Positions 44,157 through 53,043 of a DNA stretch of 64,000 nucleotides are shown here, piece by piece. Positions within the stretch are counted from its first letter, which is position 1. Every line of letters begins with the position of its first letter. The stretch is from Advenella mimigardefordensis DPN7. Lineage in GTDB: Bacteria > Pseudomonadota > Gammaproteobacteria > Burkholderiales > Burkholderiaceae_B. The notes beneath the pieces are model-generated. The model had not been told where the DNA came from and searched no databases. It saw only the letters and a list, made by a program, of their open reading frames with translations. A program made the translations under genes and the position numbers. The DNA is taken from positions 3,348,001 through 3,412,000 of the forward strand of contig NZ_CP003915.1 of the NCBI RefSeq assembly GCF_000521505.1. The letters run 5' to 3'.

Positions 44157-44783
44157 TCAATGCAGCTGGGCCGCCATATCGGCCGGCTGAACCATTTTTT
44201 CACGCATATATTTCTGCAAGGAATGATGTCCCAGACGCACCGTCTCAAACAGGCTTTCAACATGCTCACGGGTATTGCACAGTCCCTTGGCCAGAATCAT
44301 TCCCTGTTCGTCCAGAAGTACGCCATAAGGAATTTTCGCGACCTGGAATTTCATGCCGATCTCGGCTGAAACCACATACCGCACATCGCCCATATCGTGC
44401 TCGGCCAGAAACTTGCGGTGATCCGCCGCATTACCGTCGCTGACCAGCACGATATCGGCCCCTTCGCGCTGCGCCACCGAGCGCACAATCGGAAACAGCT
44501 TGGCACATATCGGGCAGGTCGGTCCGGTGAACATCAACAGGCTGGGGCGTCCCTGGGTTAATGCCTGCCCGACCGTCAGCGGCACGCCATAGAAGTCATC
44601 TACCTTGAATACCGGCGACTGTTCGCCGATATCAGGACCATGGTCCAGCATCATGGCGCCCAGGGGGGCTGACCGTTCATGTAACAGGCCGATCTGACGA
44701 ATCAGGCCCATGGACAGTACCGCCAGGCCGATGAATCCGAGCCAGAGCATTACATTGGAAGCGATAAGTAAAGTTGTATTCAT
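44157..44783 (-). CDS. mauD: Methylamine utilization protein MauD (thioredoxin-like)
   Basis: 208 residues. An N-terminal membrane anchor (about 5-30) precedes a periplasmic thioredoxin-like domain with active site CPIC (Cys90, Cys93) in FTGPTCPICAKLFPIV. In known mau clusters MauD is needed to form the many disulfides of MauA; without it the light chain is unstable. It sits between mauE and mauA. Confidence 0.92.
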   Translation of the reverse strand: MNTTLLIASNVMLWLGFIGLAVLSMGLIRQIGLLHERSAPLGAMMLDHGPDIGEQSPVFKVDDFYGVPLTVGQALTQGRPSLLMFTGPTCPICAKLFPIVRSVAQREGADIVLVSDGNAADHRKFLAEHDMGDVRYVVSAEIGMKFQVAKIPYGVLLDEQGMILAKGLCNTREHVESLFETVRLGHHSLQKYMREKMVQPADMAAQLH

Positions 44784-44806
44784 GACGTCTCCATTTCCCG
44801 TGAGGA

Positions 44807-45352
44807 TTAAGAATTATTAGAACTGGCAGGTGACAGAGATGAAAGCATATCTGCACCGGTATAAAGAATGGCTGTCATCGCTGCTGCAGCCAGGGCAAGC
44901 ACTGTTTCGCCAAGCGTGGCGGTTACACCGGCATTAGCGGCCTGTGCCACATACAGCGCCAGTACAGCAAGCACAACGGGTCTGGCAAGCTGATACAGGC
45001 CAATGCCATTGCCGCGCGCTGCGCCGCGCAGGCAGCCGCAATCGATATGCGTTCTGCCACGCGCAAGGTTAATGCCAATTGCAATGGCAAACGACGCCAG
45101 CAGCAATGCAACCAGCACCCCGGCATATGCGGTGACGACATTGATCAGCAGCAGCGCCGCCAGAAACAACTCCAGATAAGGCAGCATGCGTGCAAACGGA
45201 TAGGCCAGCACCTGAGGCAATACGCGATAATTCGCCACTACGCCATGAAACTCATCCTTGTCGCGCAGCTTCGGTAGTGCCGCAGCAATCAGCACCAAAG
45301 CCAGGAAAAATTTCGCCAGCATGAACAATAAGGGATTGGATATCAGGTTCAT
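44807..45352 (-). CDS. mauE: Methylamine utilization membrane protein MauE
   Basis: 181 residues from the ATG at 45352 (MNLISNPLLFML), 7 nt after the mauB stop; a longer frame from 45406 would overlap mauB. Four to five hydrophobic segments and a Cys pair in HIDCGCLRG (about residue 100) fit MauE / DoxX-like proteins that work with MauD in disulfide formation or electron supply for the light chain. Confidence 0.9.
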   Translation of the reverse strand: MNLISNPLLFMLAKFFLALVLIAAALPKLRDKDEFHGVVANYRVLPQVLAYPFARMLPYLELFLAALLLINVVTAYAGVLVALLLASFAIAIGINLARGRTHIDCGCLRGAARGNGIGLYQLARPVVLAVLALYVAQAANAGVTATLGETVLALAAAAMTAILYTGADMLSSLSPASSNNS

Positions 45353-45359
45353 CTTGTCC

Positions 45360-46589
45360 TCACAATTCCGGAACAGTGAGCATGACAGGCGCTTTGCCCA
45401 GCTCATCTACTTTGCCGGTCTGTTTACCGGTGGCCGGATCAAAGAGATACAACGCCCTGTCTATGGCCGAGAGGGCATAGAGCACGGGTTTGTCGTCCTG
45501 GCTTATCCCGATAGAATCGACTTCGTGTCCAAGCTCGATTTTGCTGATCCGTTTGCCGGTTGCGGCTTCAAAAGCGAAGACAAAACGGCTGGGCAGCTTA
45601 TGCGTCCATTTTTCCCTCTGGTCGGCCAGCAGATAAATCGTGTCGCTGGGACGGTGATACGTCACGGTCATCCAGCCTCCCGGGCGCCACTTTTGCTTGC
45701 GCTCCTCTTCGGTAAAGGCATTGAATACCTTGGCAAACGTCGCGCCATCTGCATTCAGATTGGCCTGATAGATATTGCCTTCATAGCTGGGCCAGACCAG
45801 CCGCCCCGCCTTGGCCGAATACGACGGGTTATTCAGCAAATAGTCGTCCTCAGGATGAAACACCTTGGTGTTTTCCTGCTTGATTTCGCCTTTGCCGTCG
45901 TACCCTACTTTCAGCAACGATCCATCGCGACAATGCATATAGAACGTATTGTTCGCTGCAGGGAACAAGTGGTAGCAGTCAGGCACATCAACCATTTTGA
46001 CGAACGATTTATTGGCCACATCCACAATGCCTACCGCGGGCGATGGGGAAAATTGCTGGAACAGCAGAAATTTGTCATCATTGGATAGCGTCGCCATGCG
46101 CTCAAGCGTGGCACTCAGAAAGCGGCCTTCCGGAATATCAATCTCGGCAATCAGATCATGCGTCTGCGCATCTACCAGATCAATGTAATCATTGCGCTGT
46201 CCCCGGGCTATTCTTGCGAAAAGCGTGTTGGCCACCGCGAAAAATTTGCCGTCATGCGAGGCCATCACGTGCGGCAACTTGCCCGCATCGGTCATGGCTA
46301 AAAGCTTGTTGTTTTCGCCATCAATGGAAAACACTTGCGAGGTCACGTTGAAATGACCCGGATCGGTCACGTACACCCGCTTGGCATTGCTGGGCGGCGC
46401 AGACAGGATTTTGGGTTCTTCCTGTAAGGTTGAAACAGCCTCTTTGCCCAACTGGGTGGGTATCTTGGGCTCTGCCGCCGTCGCGGCTCCCGCCAGCGCC
46501 AGTGAAGTGAACGCCGTTATCAGCGCCAGCCTCACCTGATTCTGCAGGTTATCCCTGCCTGTTTTTACCACCATTTCATCTGTCTTCAT
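45360..46589 (-). CDS. mauB: Methylamine dehydrogenase heavy (large) chain precursor
   Basis: 409 residues. The signal peptide covers about 1-39 (ALAGAATAAEP). The mature part is a seven-bladed beta-propeller with segments KRVYVTDPGHFNVTSQVFSID, LPHVMASHDGKFFAVANTLFAR, LFPAANNTFYMHCRDGS, WRPGGWMTVTYHRPSDTIYLL and RFVFAFEAATGKRI (each given in part). It pairs with MauA in the periplasmic enzyme that turns methylamine into formaldehyde and ammonia. Confidence 0.93.
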   Translation of the reverse strand: MKTDEMVVKTGRDNLQNQVRLALITAFTSLALAGAATAAEPKIPTQLGKEAVSTLQEEPKILSAPPSNAKRVYVTDPGHFNVTSQVFSIDGENNKLLAMTDAGKLPHVMASHDGKFFAVANTLFARIARGQRNDYIDLVDAQTHDLIAEIDIPEGRFLSATLERMATLSNDDKFLLFQQFSPSPAVGIVDVANKSFVKMVDVPDCYHLFPAANNTFYMHCRDGSLLKVGYDGKGEIKQENTKVFHPEDDYLLNNPSYSAKAGRLVWPSYEGNIYQANLNADGATFAKVFNAFTEEERKQKWRPGGWMTVTYHRPSDTIYLLADQREKWTHKLPSRFVFAFEAATGKRISKIELGHEVDSIGISQDDKPVLYALSAIDRALYLFDPATGKQTGKVDELGKAPVMLTVPEL

Positions 46590-46641
46590 TTGTCTCTCCA
46601 GCTGTATCTGTTATATGCAGGTCGCATGTGCGCCTGCCCCC

Positions 46642-47506
46642 TTACACCAAACACACGATCAGCGCCGCAGCTCCTGCCGTGATCAACAGAAAACCATCAG
46701 CGGTTACCGCCCTTTCCTGATATGTGGCCAAAAAACCCTGTACACGACGATCGCTTACCGGCAATAGATTGACCAACATGGGTAAAAAAGCGACCGGCAT
46801 TAAATACGCACACCGTTGCAATAGCAAATGCAATATCACCGCTGAGCGCCGCCGCCAGCGTGACGATGTAAAGAATCGGCGTCTGTACATACGTGGAATA
46901 ATTGGTGCCCAATGCAAAGCCATATAGCAGCCCGATAACCCAGGAGCGAAAGCGAAAACGCGCATCATGGGGCACCTGCGCCCGGCGCTGCGGATAGGGC
47001 ATGCGCAGGAAATCGAATTGATGCGCACCGTAGCAGAACGCCAACAGGGCGAGCGCAATCGCTCCAGGCACCAGCAGACTGCCGGCTGATAAGAGCGCAC
47101 CCACACCGCCCAGCAGTGCCCCCAGCAACAGCGCCCCGGCAAGATAACCGAGCGCATGCATCAGGATGGTTGGCAGCCAGGCCAGCACACTGCGCGCGCT
47201 ATAGCTTCCCTGAGGGCGCAGCAAACTCAGGCTCGAATAGCCGCAAGGCGACCAGGTGGAAAGCAGTCCGCCGCAAAAAGCCAGTGGCCACAAGATCAGC
47301 GTGAGTGCCTGAGCCGGTGAACCCGACGCCTGAAGATCCAGGCCGGTACCGATTACTGCGCCAGCGCTCAGCGCCAGCACAATCAGCAACAATCGGGCTT
47401 GCCACGATTGTGATTGTGCAAATGAAATGCAATCGAGCACGCGCTCCGTTGATTCGACTGGATGCAAGCCTGAAGACGCAGTTGCACCCTGGTTTGTGTT
47501 TATCAT
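46642..47506 (-). CDS. mauF: Methylamine utilization protein MauF, frameshifted
   Basis: A membrane protein of about 287 residues if a frameshift is corrected. The start is the ATG at 47506 (MINTNQGATAS), 7 nt after a GGAGG site. The first frame runs through several transmembrane segments and the CGYSSLSLLRP motif to VCVFNAGRF, then reads non-membrane residues to a stop at 46697. Removing one base from the six-T run (A6 on the plus strand, 46784-46789) continues as LPMLVNLLPVSDRR to the hydrophobic end LLITAGAAALIVCLV, stop at 46642. The MauF family resembles DsbD/CcdA-type transmembrane proteins and is needed for enzyme biosynthesis. Either a sequencing error or a real mutation. Confidence 0.8.
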
Positions 47507-47783
47507 CTGTAGTCCCTCCATCACATTTGTAATAATTTCAAATTGCTTGCGATGAAGATTAGCGTTACGCAGGATGAATCAATAGCACTTATCGGCATCT
47601 GTCGATTACGGGTTTACCCTTGTCGAAAAAAAATGCACAGGCTGGCAATATCAGGGAGACATATGGATTGCCGATTTTTACTATTGCATCTATAGAAAAC
47701 GGCCTATGCTCAGGCTGAATAATACCGGTCAGCATCCGCGCAAAAGACGCGACACGACCATAAGGGGACTGGAGGATGAGACA
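47507..47783. other. Divergent regulatory region mauF / araC-type regulator
   Basis: 277 bases between the divergent starts. A possible plus-strand promoter is TTGCCG (47668-47673), a 17-nt spacer and TATAGA (47691-47696). No clear promoter or inverted repeat was found for the mauF direction, which would fit activator dependence, though that is inference. Confidence 0.5.
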
Positions 47784-48791
47784 ATGGCTACACCGGATCA
47801 GGGACGCTCTGTCGGCAGACAGGTGCTCCCCGCTAATTCCATGTCGGCAGTAAGGCTGCGCAATAACGATGTCTTGCAGCAGGCGCAGGCGCTGCCTTTC
47901 TGGTCACAGGACTATACCCAATTGTCACCGGGCAGTTTTCAAGGTGAAGTTGACAGCATTGCGACTCGCGGTATCCAGCTGTTTCGGGAGTCCATGACCT
48001 GTTCGGTGGATGAGCTGGCCAATGCGCCGGCCAACGCCTACGTCATCGGTATTGCCGGCAAGGTGACCGGCGATTCCCACTGGGGCTCGGTCGCACTGGC
48101 GGAGAACGCGCTCATTACGCTGGATAAAAATGCCGAATTGATTTTCCGCACTTCGCATCAATCGGAAATTTCGGTGGCGGTCATCAATACAGAGCGTCTG
48201 GATGACTATGCCGAACAGGTCCTCGGCGTTGATTTGCGATGCGTATTCGGAAAGATACGGCCGGTAGAACGACTGGACCAGGCGCGCGCAGATTCAATGC
48301 GCAGAATGTTCAATGATTTCTTTTTGCATCTGCCCCCGATAGCGCGAATTACACCGAATCACGCGGCCTGGAATCACTTCGAAGACGAGATCATGACCGA
48401 ATGCGTACAGGCGCTGGCGTCGGTCAAACCTCTGACACAACGCGCCACCGATATCCGGATCCACCGTTATCTGGTCAACCGGGTTCGCGAACGCACACTG
48501 GCGTCACCGCTCTGCCCTCCAAGCATTGGCGAGCTGTGCCGTGAGCTCAATGTCAGTCGCCGCACCCTGAACCACGCATTCATGCGGGTGCTGGGCATTA
48601 CACCCATCGCTTACATTCGCAATATCAGACTCAACCGCGTCCGCGCGGATCTTCAGACATGCAAGCTATCAGGCAATTCCATTGCAGATATCGCCATTCA
48701 TTGGGGATTCTGGCATATGAGCCTGTTTTCTCGCTATTACAAGGGCCTGTTCGGCGAGCTGCCGTCCGAAACACGCAGCCGTCACGCGTGA
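47784..48791 (+). CDS. AraC-family transcriptional regulator of the mau locus
   Basis: 335 residues from the ATG at 47784, with GGAGG at 47771-47775; a frame from 47706 is longer but lacks a ribosome site. The N-terminal sensory part resembles AraC-binding-like domains of EutR/FeaR-type amine-pathway regulators. The C-terminal AraC domain (about 230-332) has two helix-turn-helix units: IGELCRELNVSRRTLNHAF and IADIAIHWGFWHMSLFSRYYK, the second with the family's conserved ending. It diverges from mauF and precedes mauM, so it probably activates mau genes in response to methylamine or a product. Confidence 0.85.
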   Translation: MATPDQGRSVGRQVLPANSMSAVRLRNNDVLQQAQALPFWSQDYTQLSPGSFQGEVDSIATRGIQLFRESMTCSVDELANAPANAYVIGIAGKVTGDSHWGSVALAENALITLDKNAELIFRTSHQSEISVAVINTERLDDYAEQVLGVDLRCVFGKIRPVERLDQARADSMRRMFNDFFLHLPPIARITPNHAAWNHFEDEIMTECVQALASVKPLTQRATDIRIHRYLVNRVRERTLASPLCPPSIGELCRELNVSRRTLNHAFMRVLGITPIAYIRNIRLNRVRADLQTCKLSGNSIADIAIHWGFWHMSLFSRYYKGLFGELPSETRSRHA

Positions 48792-48816
48792 ATGAGGCCT
48801 TTTTCGGGAGCCGCCC

Positions 48817-49497
48817 ATGGGTCAGGAAAAACCGTCAGATACGACACGCATTTCGGAAAAACGCCGTGACCTGCTGAAGACGTCGGTACGCGCGGCCGGC
48901 GCGCTGGGCGTGACATGGCTCGCTCTGGATACTGCGGCCGACGCTGCTTCAGAGGCCGAGCCGCAAGCGTTGCGACCACCCGGCGCGCTGGACGAAGCGG
49001 CCTTTTTGTCTGCCTGTGTACGTTGTGGTCTGTGTGTCCGGGCCTGCCCTTATGACATTCTCTCACTAGCCACCCTGGACGGTCCGGCCCAGGTCGGCAC
49101 GCCCTACTTTATTGCGCGAGACGATCCGTGCCGAATGTGCAAAGACATCCCCTGTGCGAAAGCCTGTCCCACCGGCGCACTCGACAGCGATATGGCACAT
49201 ATCGAAGAAGCCGACATGGGCGTGGCGGTACTGGTGGGGCACGAAACCTGTCTGAACTACAAGGGACTCAATTGCAGTATTTGCTATCGGGTCTGCCCCG
49301 TTCGCGGCGAAGCCATTACGCTGGAAACCCATCAGATTAACGGTCAGCAGCGCATTATCCCGACCGTTCACTCCGATGCATGCACGGGCTGCGGCACCTG
49401 TGAAAAGCATTGTGTGATCAGGGAAGCGGCAATACGTGTCCTGCCTCGCAAGCTGGGGCTGGGACAGGAAGGCAGAAACCCATCAGGACGATTGTAA
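48817..49497 (+). CDS. mauM: Ferredoxin-type protein MauM
   Basis: 226 residues. A Tat-type leader (RRDLLKTSVRAAGALGVTW from residue 16) is followed by four cysteine clusters of [4Fe-4S] type: CVRCGLCVRACP, CRMCKDIPCAKACP, CSICYRVCP and CTGCGTCEKHC. It is close to NapG. In mau clusters MauM and MauN are thought to handle electrons during maturation or oxidation, but are not strictly required in all hosts. It lies 25 nt after the regulator and is followed by mauN. Confidence 0.9.
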   Translation: MGQEKPSDTTRISEKRRDLLKTSVRAAGALGVTWLALDTAADAASEAEPQALRPPGALDEAAFLSACVRCGLCVRACPYDILSLATLDGPAQVGTPYFIARDDPCRMCKDIPCAKACPTGALDSDMAHIEEADMGVAVLVGHETCLNYKGLNCSICYRVCPVRGEAITLETHQINGQQRIIPTVHSDACTGCGTCEKHCVIREAAIRVLPRKLGLGQEGRNPSGRL

Positions 49498-49499
49498 TA

Positions 49500-50390
49500 A
49501 TGACAACGGTGATGGCGGGTAAATCCATGAAGAAAAAGGAACGTACCGGCTGGCGCTCCTGGCGATGGCTGATAGCCCGGCGTACGGTTCAATTGCTCCT
49601 GCTGTTCGCGTTCATGGCGGGCCCCTGGCTGGGATGGCGCATCGCCCAGGGTAATTTCGCATCCAGTGAATGGTTCGGCGTACTCGATCTGTCAGATCCC
49701 TATATTCTGCTGCAATCACTGCTGGCGGGCCACGCCGTTTCCAGCGTCGCCATAGTCGGCGCTCTTCTGATCGTGCTGTTTTACTTAGTCGTTGGCGGTC
49801 GTAGCTATTGCAGCTGGTTATGCCCGGTCAACATCGTCACCGATGCCGCCCTGTGGTTACGCGACCGCCTGGGAATCAAACGCGACCGCGCCTTCAATAA
49901 GCAAACGCGCCTTGTCATTCTCGGCGCTACCCTGATAGCCAGCGTAACCACAAGTGTGATTGCCTGGGAAATCATCAATCCGGTCACTATCCTGCAACGC
50001 GGACTGATATTCGGCATGGGCCTGGGATGGGCTGTAATCGCCGGCGTATTCCTGTTCGATCTATTGATTACCCGCCATGGTTGGTGCGGATACCTGTGCC
50101 CGGTGGGCGCCTTCTATGGCACCATTGGACGATTCAGCCGGGTCCGGGTGCGGGCGACCCATCGCGACGCCTGTGAACAATGCGGCGCCTGTCTGAGAAA
50201 ATGCCCCGAACCGCATGTCATTGGTCCGGCCCTGCGCGGTGAAGCCAATGCATTTGTGATATCGGGCGATTGCATCAATTGCGGCGCCTGCATCGACCAC
50301 TGCCCCAATGATGTCTTCGAAATGAGCTTTCGTCCGCTGACATGGCCAACGACCAGTCGACCAGACCTGGATGCAACCACACCACCATAA
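49500..50390 (+). CDS. mauN: Ferredoxin-type membrane protein MauN (NapH-like)
   Basis: 296 residues from the ATG at 49500, 2 nt after the mauM stop; the frame is open from 49410 inside mauM. Four transmembrane segments carry the NapH-family CX3CP motifs YCSWLCPV and WCGYLCPVG. Two C-terminal [4Fe-4S] clusters follow: CEQCGACLRKCP and CINCGACIDHCP. It probably passes electrons between the quinol pool and MauM. The stop codon is inside the A-run of a terminator that serves the convergent azurin gene. Confidence 0.9.
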   Translation: MTTVMAGKSMKKKERTGWRSWRWLIARRTVQLLLLFAFMAGPWLGWRIAQGNFASSEWFGVLDLSDPYILLQSLLAGHAVSSVAIVGALLIVLFYLVVGGRSYCSWLCPVNIVTDAALWLRDRLGIKRDRAFNKQTRLVILGATLIASVTTSVIAWEIINPVTILQRGLIFGMGLGWAVIAGVFLFDLLITRHGWCGYLCPVGAFYGTIGRFSRVRVRATHRDACEQCGACLRKCPEPHVIGPALRGEANAFVISGDCINCGACIDHCPNDVFEMSFRPLTWPTTSRPDLDATTPP

Positions 50391-50431
50391 AAAACAGCCG
50401 GATACCTGGGCCCCGGCGCCCGGTATCCGGC
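50389..50431 (-). terminator. Terminator of the azurin gene, shared with mauN end
   Basis: A perfect 10-bp stem (50397-50406 with 50422-50431) and a GC-rich loop that can pair further. Read on the minus strand it is followed by six T (50389-50394). The run includes the mauN stop codon. Confidence 0.78.
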
Positions 50432-50511
50432 CGCAAGGACAATCTGCAACCGGTTTTTTATATGTTCTGACTATTTTCCTGTGATTCTGACCCTTTTTTC
50501 TGGCCGGTCCC

Positions 50512-50961
50512 TTATGCCTCCAGCTTGAGGGTGCCGCGCATCATGCTCCAATGCCCCGGATAAGAACAAATAAAGGTATAGGATTCGCCAGCCTTGAGCT
50601 TGCTGGCGGTGATGGTCGTATCTGCGCTTTCTCCGCCACCGATCAGGGCTGTCTTGGCAATAATACGTTCATCGTCAGGCTTGAGAAAATCATTCTCACG
50701 ACCCGCTGCCTGGCCTTCCTTAATGATGGCATCAATTTCACTGCTTTTGCCCAGCACCCAATTGTGCCCCATGGCCGTTTTGGGCATATGTCCGGTATGC
50801 TTGAGCGTAACCTTGAATGTCTCGCAGGATTTGGGAACGCTGATAGAGCGCTCGCTAAAACGCATGGTATCACCGGATTCGACGGTGATTTCACACGATT
50901 GCGCCCAGCAAAGGAATGGACTGGCTGACAACAGCATGGCACATACAAATTGAGATTTCAT
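50512..50961 (-). CDS. azu: Azurin precursor
   Basis: 149 residues. The signal peptide ends near residue 20 and mature azurin begins QSCEITVESGDTM. A type 1 copper protein with His in MGHNW, Cys in FICSYPGHW, the following His, and axial Met in SMM; VPKSCETF supplies the second disulfide Cys. It converges on mauN. As no amicyanin gene is present, this is the likely electron acceptor of methylamine dehydrogenase, as in some methylotrophs. Confidence 0.95.
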   Translation of the reverse strand: MKSQFVCAMLLSASPFLCWAQSCEITVESGDTMRFSERSISVPKSCETFKVTLKHTGHMPKTAMGHNWVLGKSSEIDAIIKEGQAAGRENDFLKPDDERIIAKTALIGGGESADTTITASKLKAGESYTFICSYPGHWSMMRGTLKLEA

Positions 50962-51149
50962 TCATGTCTCCTGAGTAATTTGAAGACATTTTCACACCTC
51001 TATGCGCTTTCCCATATCAAAAAACGGCAGTACATGCTCATGGCTATATCATAGCCATGACAGGGCAAAACACATGCACATGGCGCCGCTACCGCTTGCA
51101 CAATGGCACTGCGGCACCATAGCGCCGTCCCACACAGTGACGCAGGACA

Positions 51150-51626
51150 TTACACCTGCAGCGCCCCGCTTTCCTTGATTTTCCCCAATGCAAAGCTTGA
51201 TCTCATATCGACCACAGACGGATGTTGCATCAATACGTTCATGGCAAAGGCAGAAAACGCGGCCAGGTCCTGCACCTGCACACGCAACAAATAATCCATA
51301 TCACCCGACATGGAATGGCACTCGACGACTTCGGGCCACAGCTGAACATCACGATTGAAATCCTGCATGGGCGCATGGCTGGAGCCGCTGTGTTTGTTGA
51401 GCCGAATGGATACAAATGCAATCAGGCCGCGCCCGATTTTGTCGGCATCCACCCGGGCGGTGTATCCTTTGATATAGCCCTCTTCTTCCAGCCGCTTGAC
51501 ACGGCGCAAACAGGGGCTGGGAGAAAGCGCTATTTTATCTGCCAGATCCTGGTTGCTGAGCCGGCCATTTGTCTGCAAAAGGTTAAGAATTTGCCGGTCT
51601 GTTTTATCCAGTGTGTTTATTGACAT
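51150..51626 (-). CDS. Lrp/AsnC-family transcriptional regulator
   Basis: 158 residues. The N-terminal winged helix-turn-helix (LDKTDRQILNLLQTNGRLSNQDLADKIALSPSPCLRRVKRLEEEG, read in parts) precedes an AsnC ligand-binding domain (VECHSMSGDMDYLLRVQVQDL). It is divergent from hpd with 138 nt between starts, so it probably controls tyrosine/phenylalanine breakdown, as is common for Lrp-like neighbours of hpd. Confidence 0.9.
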   Translation of the reverse strand: MSINTLDKTDRQILNLLQTNGRLSNQDLADKIALSPSPCLRRVKRLEEEGYIKGYTARVDADKIGRGLIAFVSIRLNKHSGSSHAPMQDFNRDVQLWPEVVECHSMSGDMDYLLRVQVQDLAAFSAFAMNVLMQHPSVVDMRSSFALGKIKESGALQV

Positions 51627-51764
51627 AATCTTTCCTAAAAATAACTAAAAATAAAATAACAATGCCAGATTATTAGATTTTGCAGCATTTTTTGCAATCG
51701 TCTGCTACGCCCTTTTGCTTAGAATAGACGTTTTATCAGAACAAAAAATTTCAGGAGCAATGTT

Positions 51765-52880
51765 ATGTCTGCAACAACATTTACCCCTTGGGACAACCCG
51801 ATGGGCACAAACGGCTTTGAATTTGTTGAATATACTGCACCCGACCCCGTTGCGCTCGGAAAAGTATTTGAAACCCTGGGTTTTAAAGCAATTGCCCGGC
51901 ACCGTCACAAAGACGTGACGCTCTACCGCCAGGGCGAAATCAATTTTCTGATCAATGCCGAGAAAGACTCTTTTGCCCAGCGCTTTGCCCGTCTGCATGG
52001 CCCCTCCATCTGTGCCATTGCATTCCGGGTCGATGACGCCACCAAGGCGTATCGGCGCGCGCTCGAACTGGGCGCCTGGGGTTTTGACTCCGGCAGCGGC
52101 CCGATGGAACTGAATATTCCGGCCATCAAGGGCATCGGAGACTCACTTATCTATCTGGTAGACCGCTGGAAAGGCAAAAATGGTACCGGCGGTATTGGTG
52201 ACATCAGCATCTATGACGTGGATTTTGTGGCGATTGATCCGTCTACTGCCGAAGAAGACTCGAACTATAAGGGCGCGGGGCTGGAGCTGATTGATCACCT
52301 TACTCACAACGTTCACAAGGGCCGTATGGCCGAATGGGCCGAGTTTTACGAACGCCTGTTCAACTTCCGGGAAGTGCGCTACTTCGATATTGAAGGCAAG
52401 GTAACCGGTGTCAAATCCAAGGCCATGACCTCGCCTTGCGGCAAGATCCGCATCCCCATCAATGAAGAAGGCACCGAAGAAAAAGGACAGATTCAGGAAT
52501 ATCTTGATATGTATCGCGGTGAGGGTATCCAGCATATCGCTCTGGGCACCAATACGATTTATGACACCATCGAAAACCTGCGCACCCGCCAGTTGCGTTT
52601 TCTGGATACACCCGACACCTACTACGAACTGCTTGACACCCGCCTGCCCAATCACGGTGAAGATGTCGAGCGCCTTAAGAAAAACCGCATTCTGCTTGAC
52701 GGTGGGCCAAACAATGACCTGCTGCTGCAAATTTTCACCGAAAACCAGATCGGTCCGATTTTCTTTGAGATCATTCAACGCAAGGGCAATGAAGGGTTTG
52801 GTGAAGGCAACTTCAAGGCGCTGTTCGAATCCATCGAGCTGGATCAGATGCGTCGCGGGGTTGTGCGCGCCGTAGAGTAA
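51765..52880 (+). CDS. hpd: 4-Hydroxyphenylpyruvate dioxygenase
   Basis: 371 residues. It converts 4-hydroxyphenylpyruvate to homogentisate in tyrosine breakdown. The iron ligands are His in IDHLTHNV, His in IQHIALGT and Glu in FFEIIQRKG, in two vicinal-oxygen-chelate domains. An AGGAG ribosome site lies before the ATG. The rest of the homogentisate pathway is not in the window. Confidence 0.96.
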   Translation: MSATTFTPWDNPMGTNGFEFVEYTAPDPVALGKVFETLGFKAIARHRHKDVTLYRQGEINFLINAEKDSFAQRFARLHGPSICAIAFRVDDATKAYRRALELGAWGFDSGSGPMELNIPAIKGIGDSLIYLVDRWKGKNGTGGIGDISIYDVDFVAIDPSTAEEDSNYKGAGLELIDHLTHNVHKGRMAEWAEFYERLFNFREVRYFDIEGKVTGVKSKAMTSPCGKIRIPINEEGTEEKGQIQEYLDMYRGEGIQHIALGTNTIYDTIENLRTRQLRFLDTPDTYYELLDTRLPNHGEDVERLKKNRILLDGGPNNDLLLQIFTENQIGPIFFEIIQRKGNEGFGEGNFKALFESIELDQMRRGVVRAVE

Positions 52881-52934
52881 TCTGCCACTGCTGTATGTAC
52901 TGTCGCCGAATGCGCTGCTACAGCCTATTGGACG

Positions 52935-52974
52935 AAACCGCTGTGTTCTGCCAGACCGAACACAGCGGTTTTTT
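52935..52974 (+). terminator. Rho-independent terminator after hpd
   Basis: A perfect 14-bp stem (52935-52948 with 52958-52971), a 9-nt loop and six T (52969-52974). Confidence 0.88.
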
Positions 52975-53043
52975 GTTTGCGCCGGAGCGCTGCTTTGATC
53001 CCCTTCGCGCGGTCATGCACTGACAGGATCATCTGCACTATTC

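Noticed and set aside
42455..46589. Reading the dehydrogenase as aromatic amine dehydrogenase (aau)
   Set aside because: The MauA segments SLTNCPPG, DGQSYLIAYRDCCG and MTYHCTISPIVGKAS fit methylamine dehydrogenase better, and the mauF/mauG/mauM/mauN set supports it.
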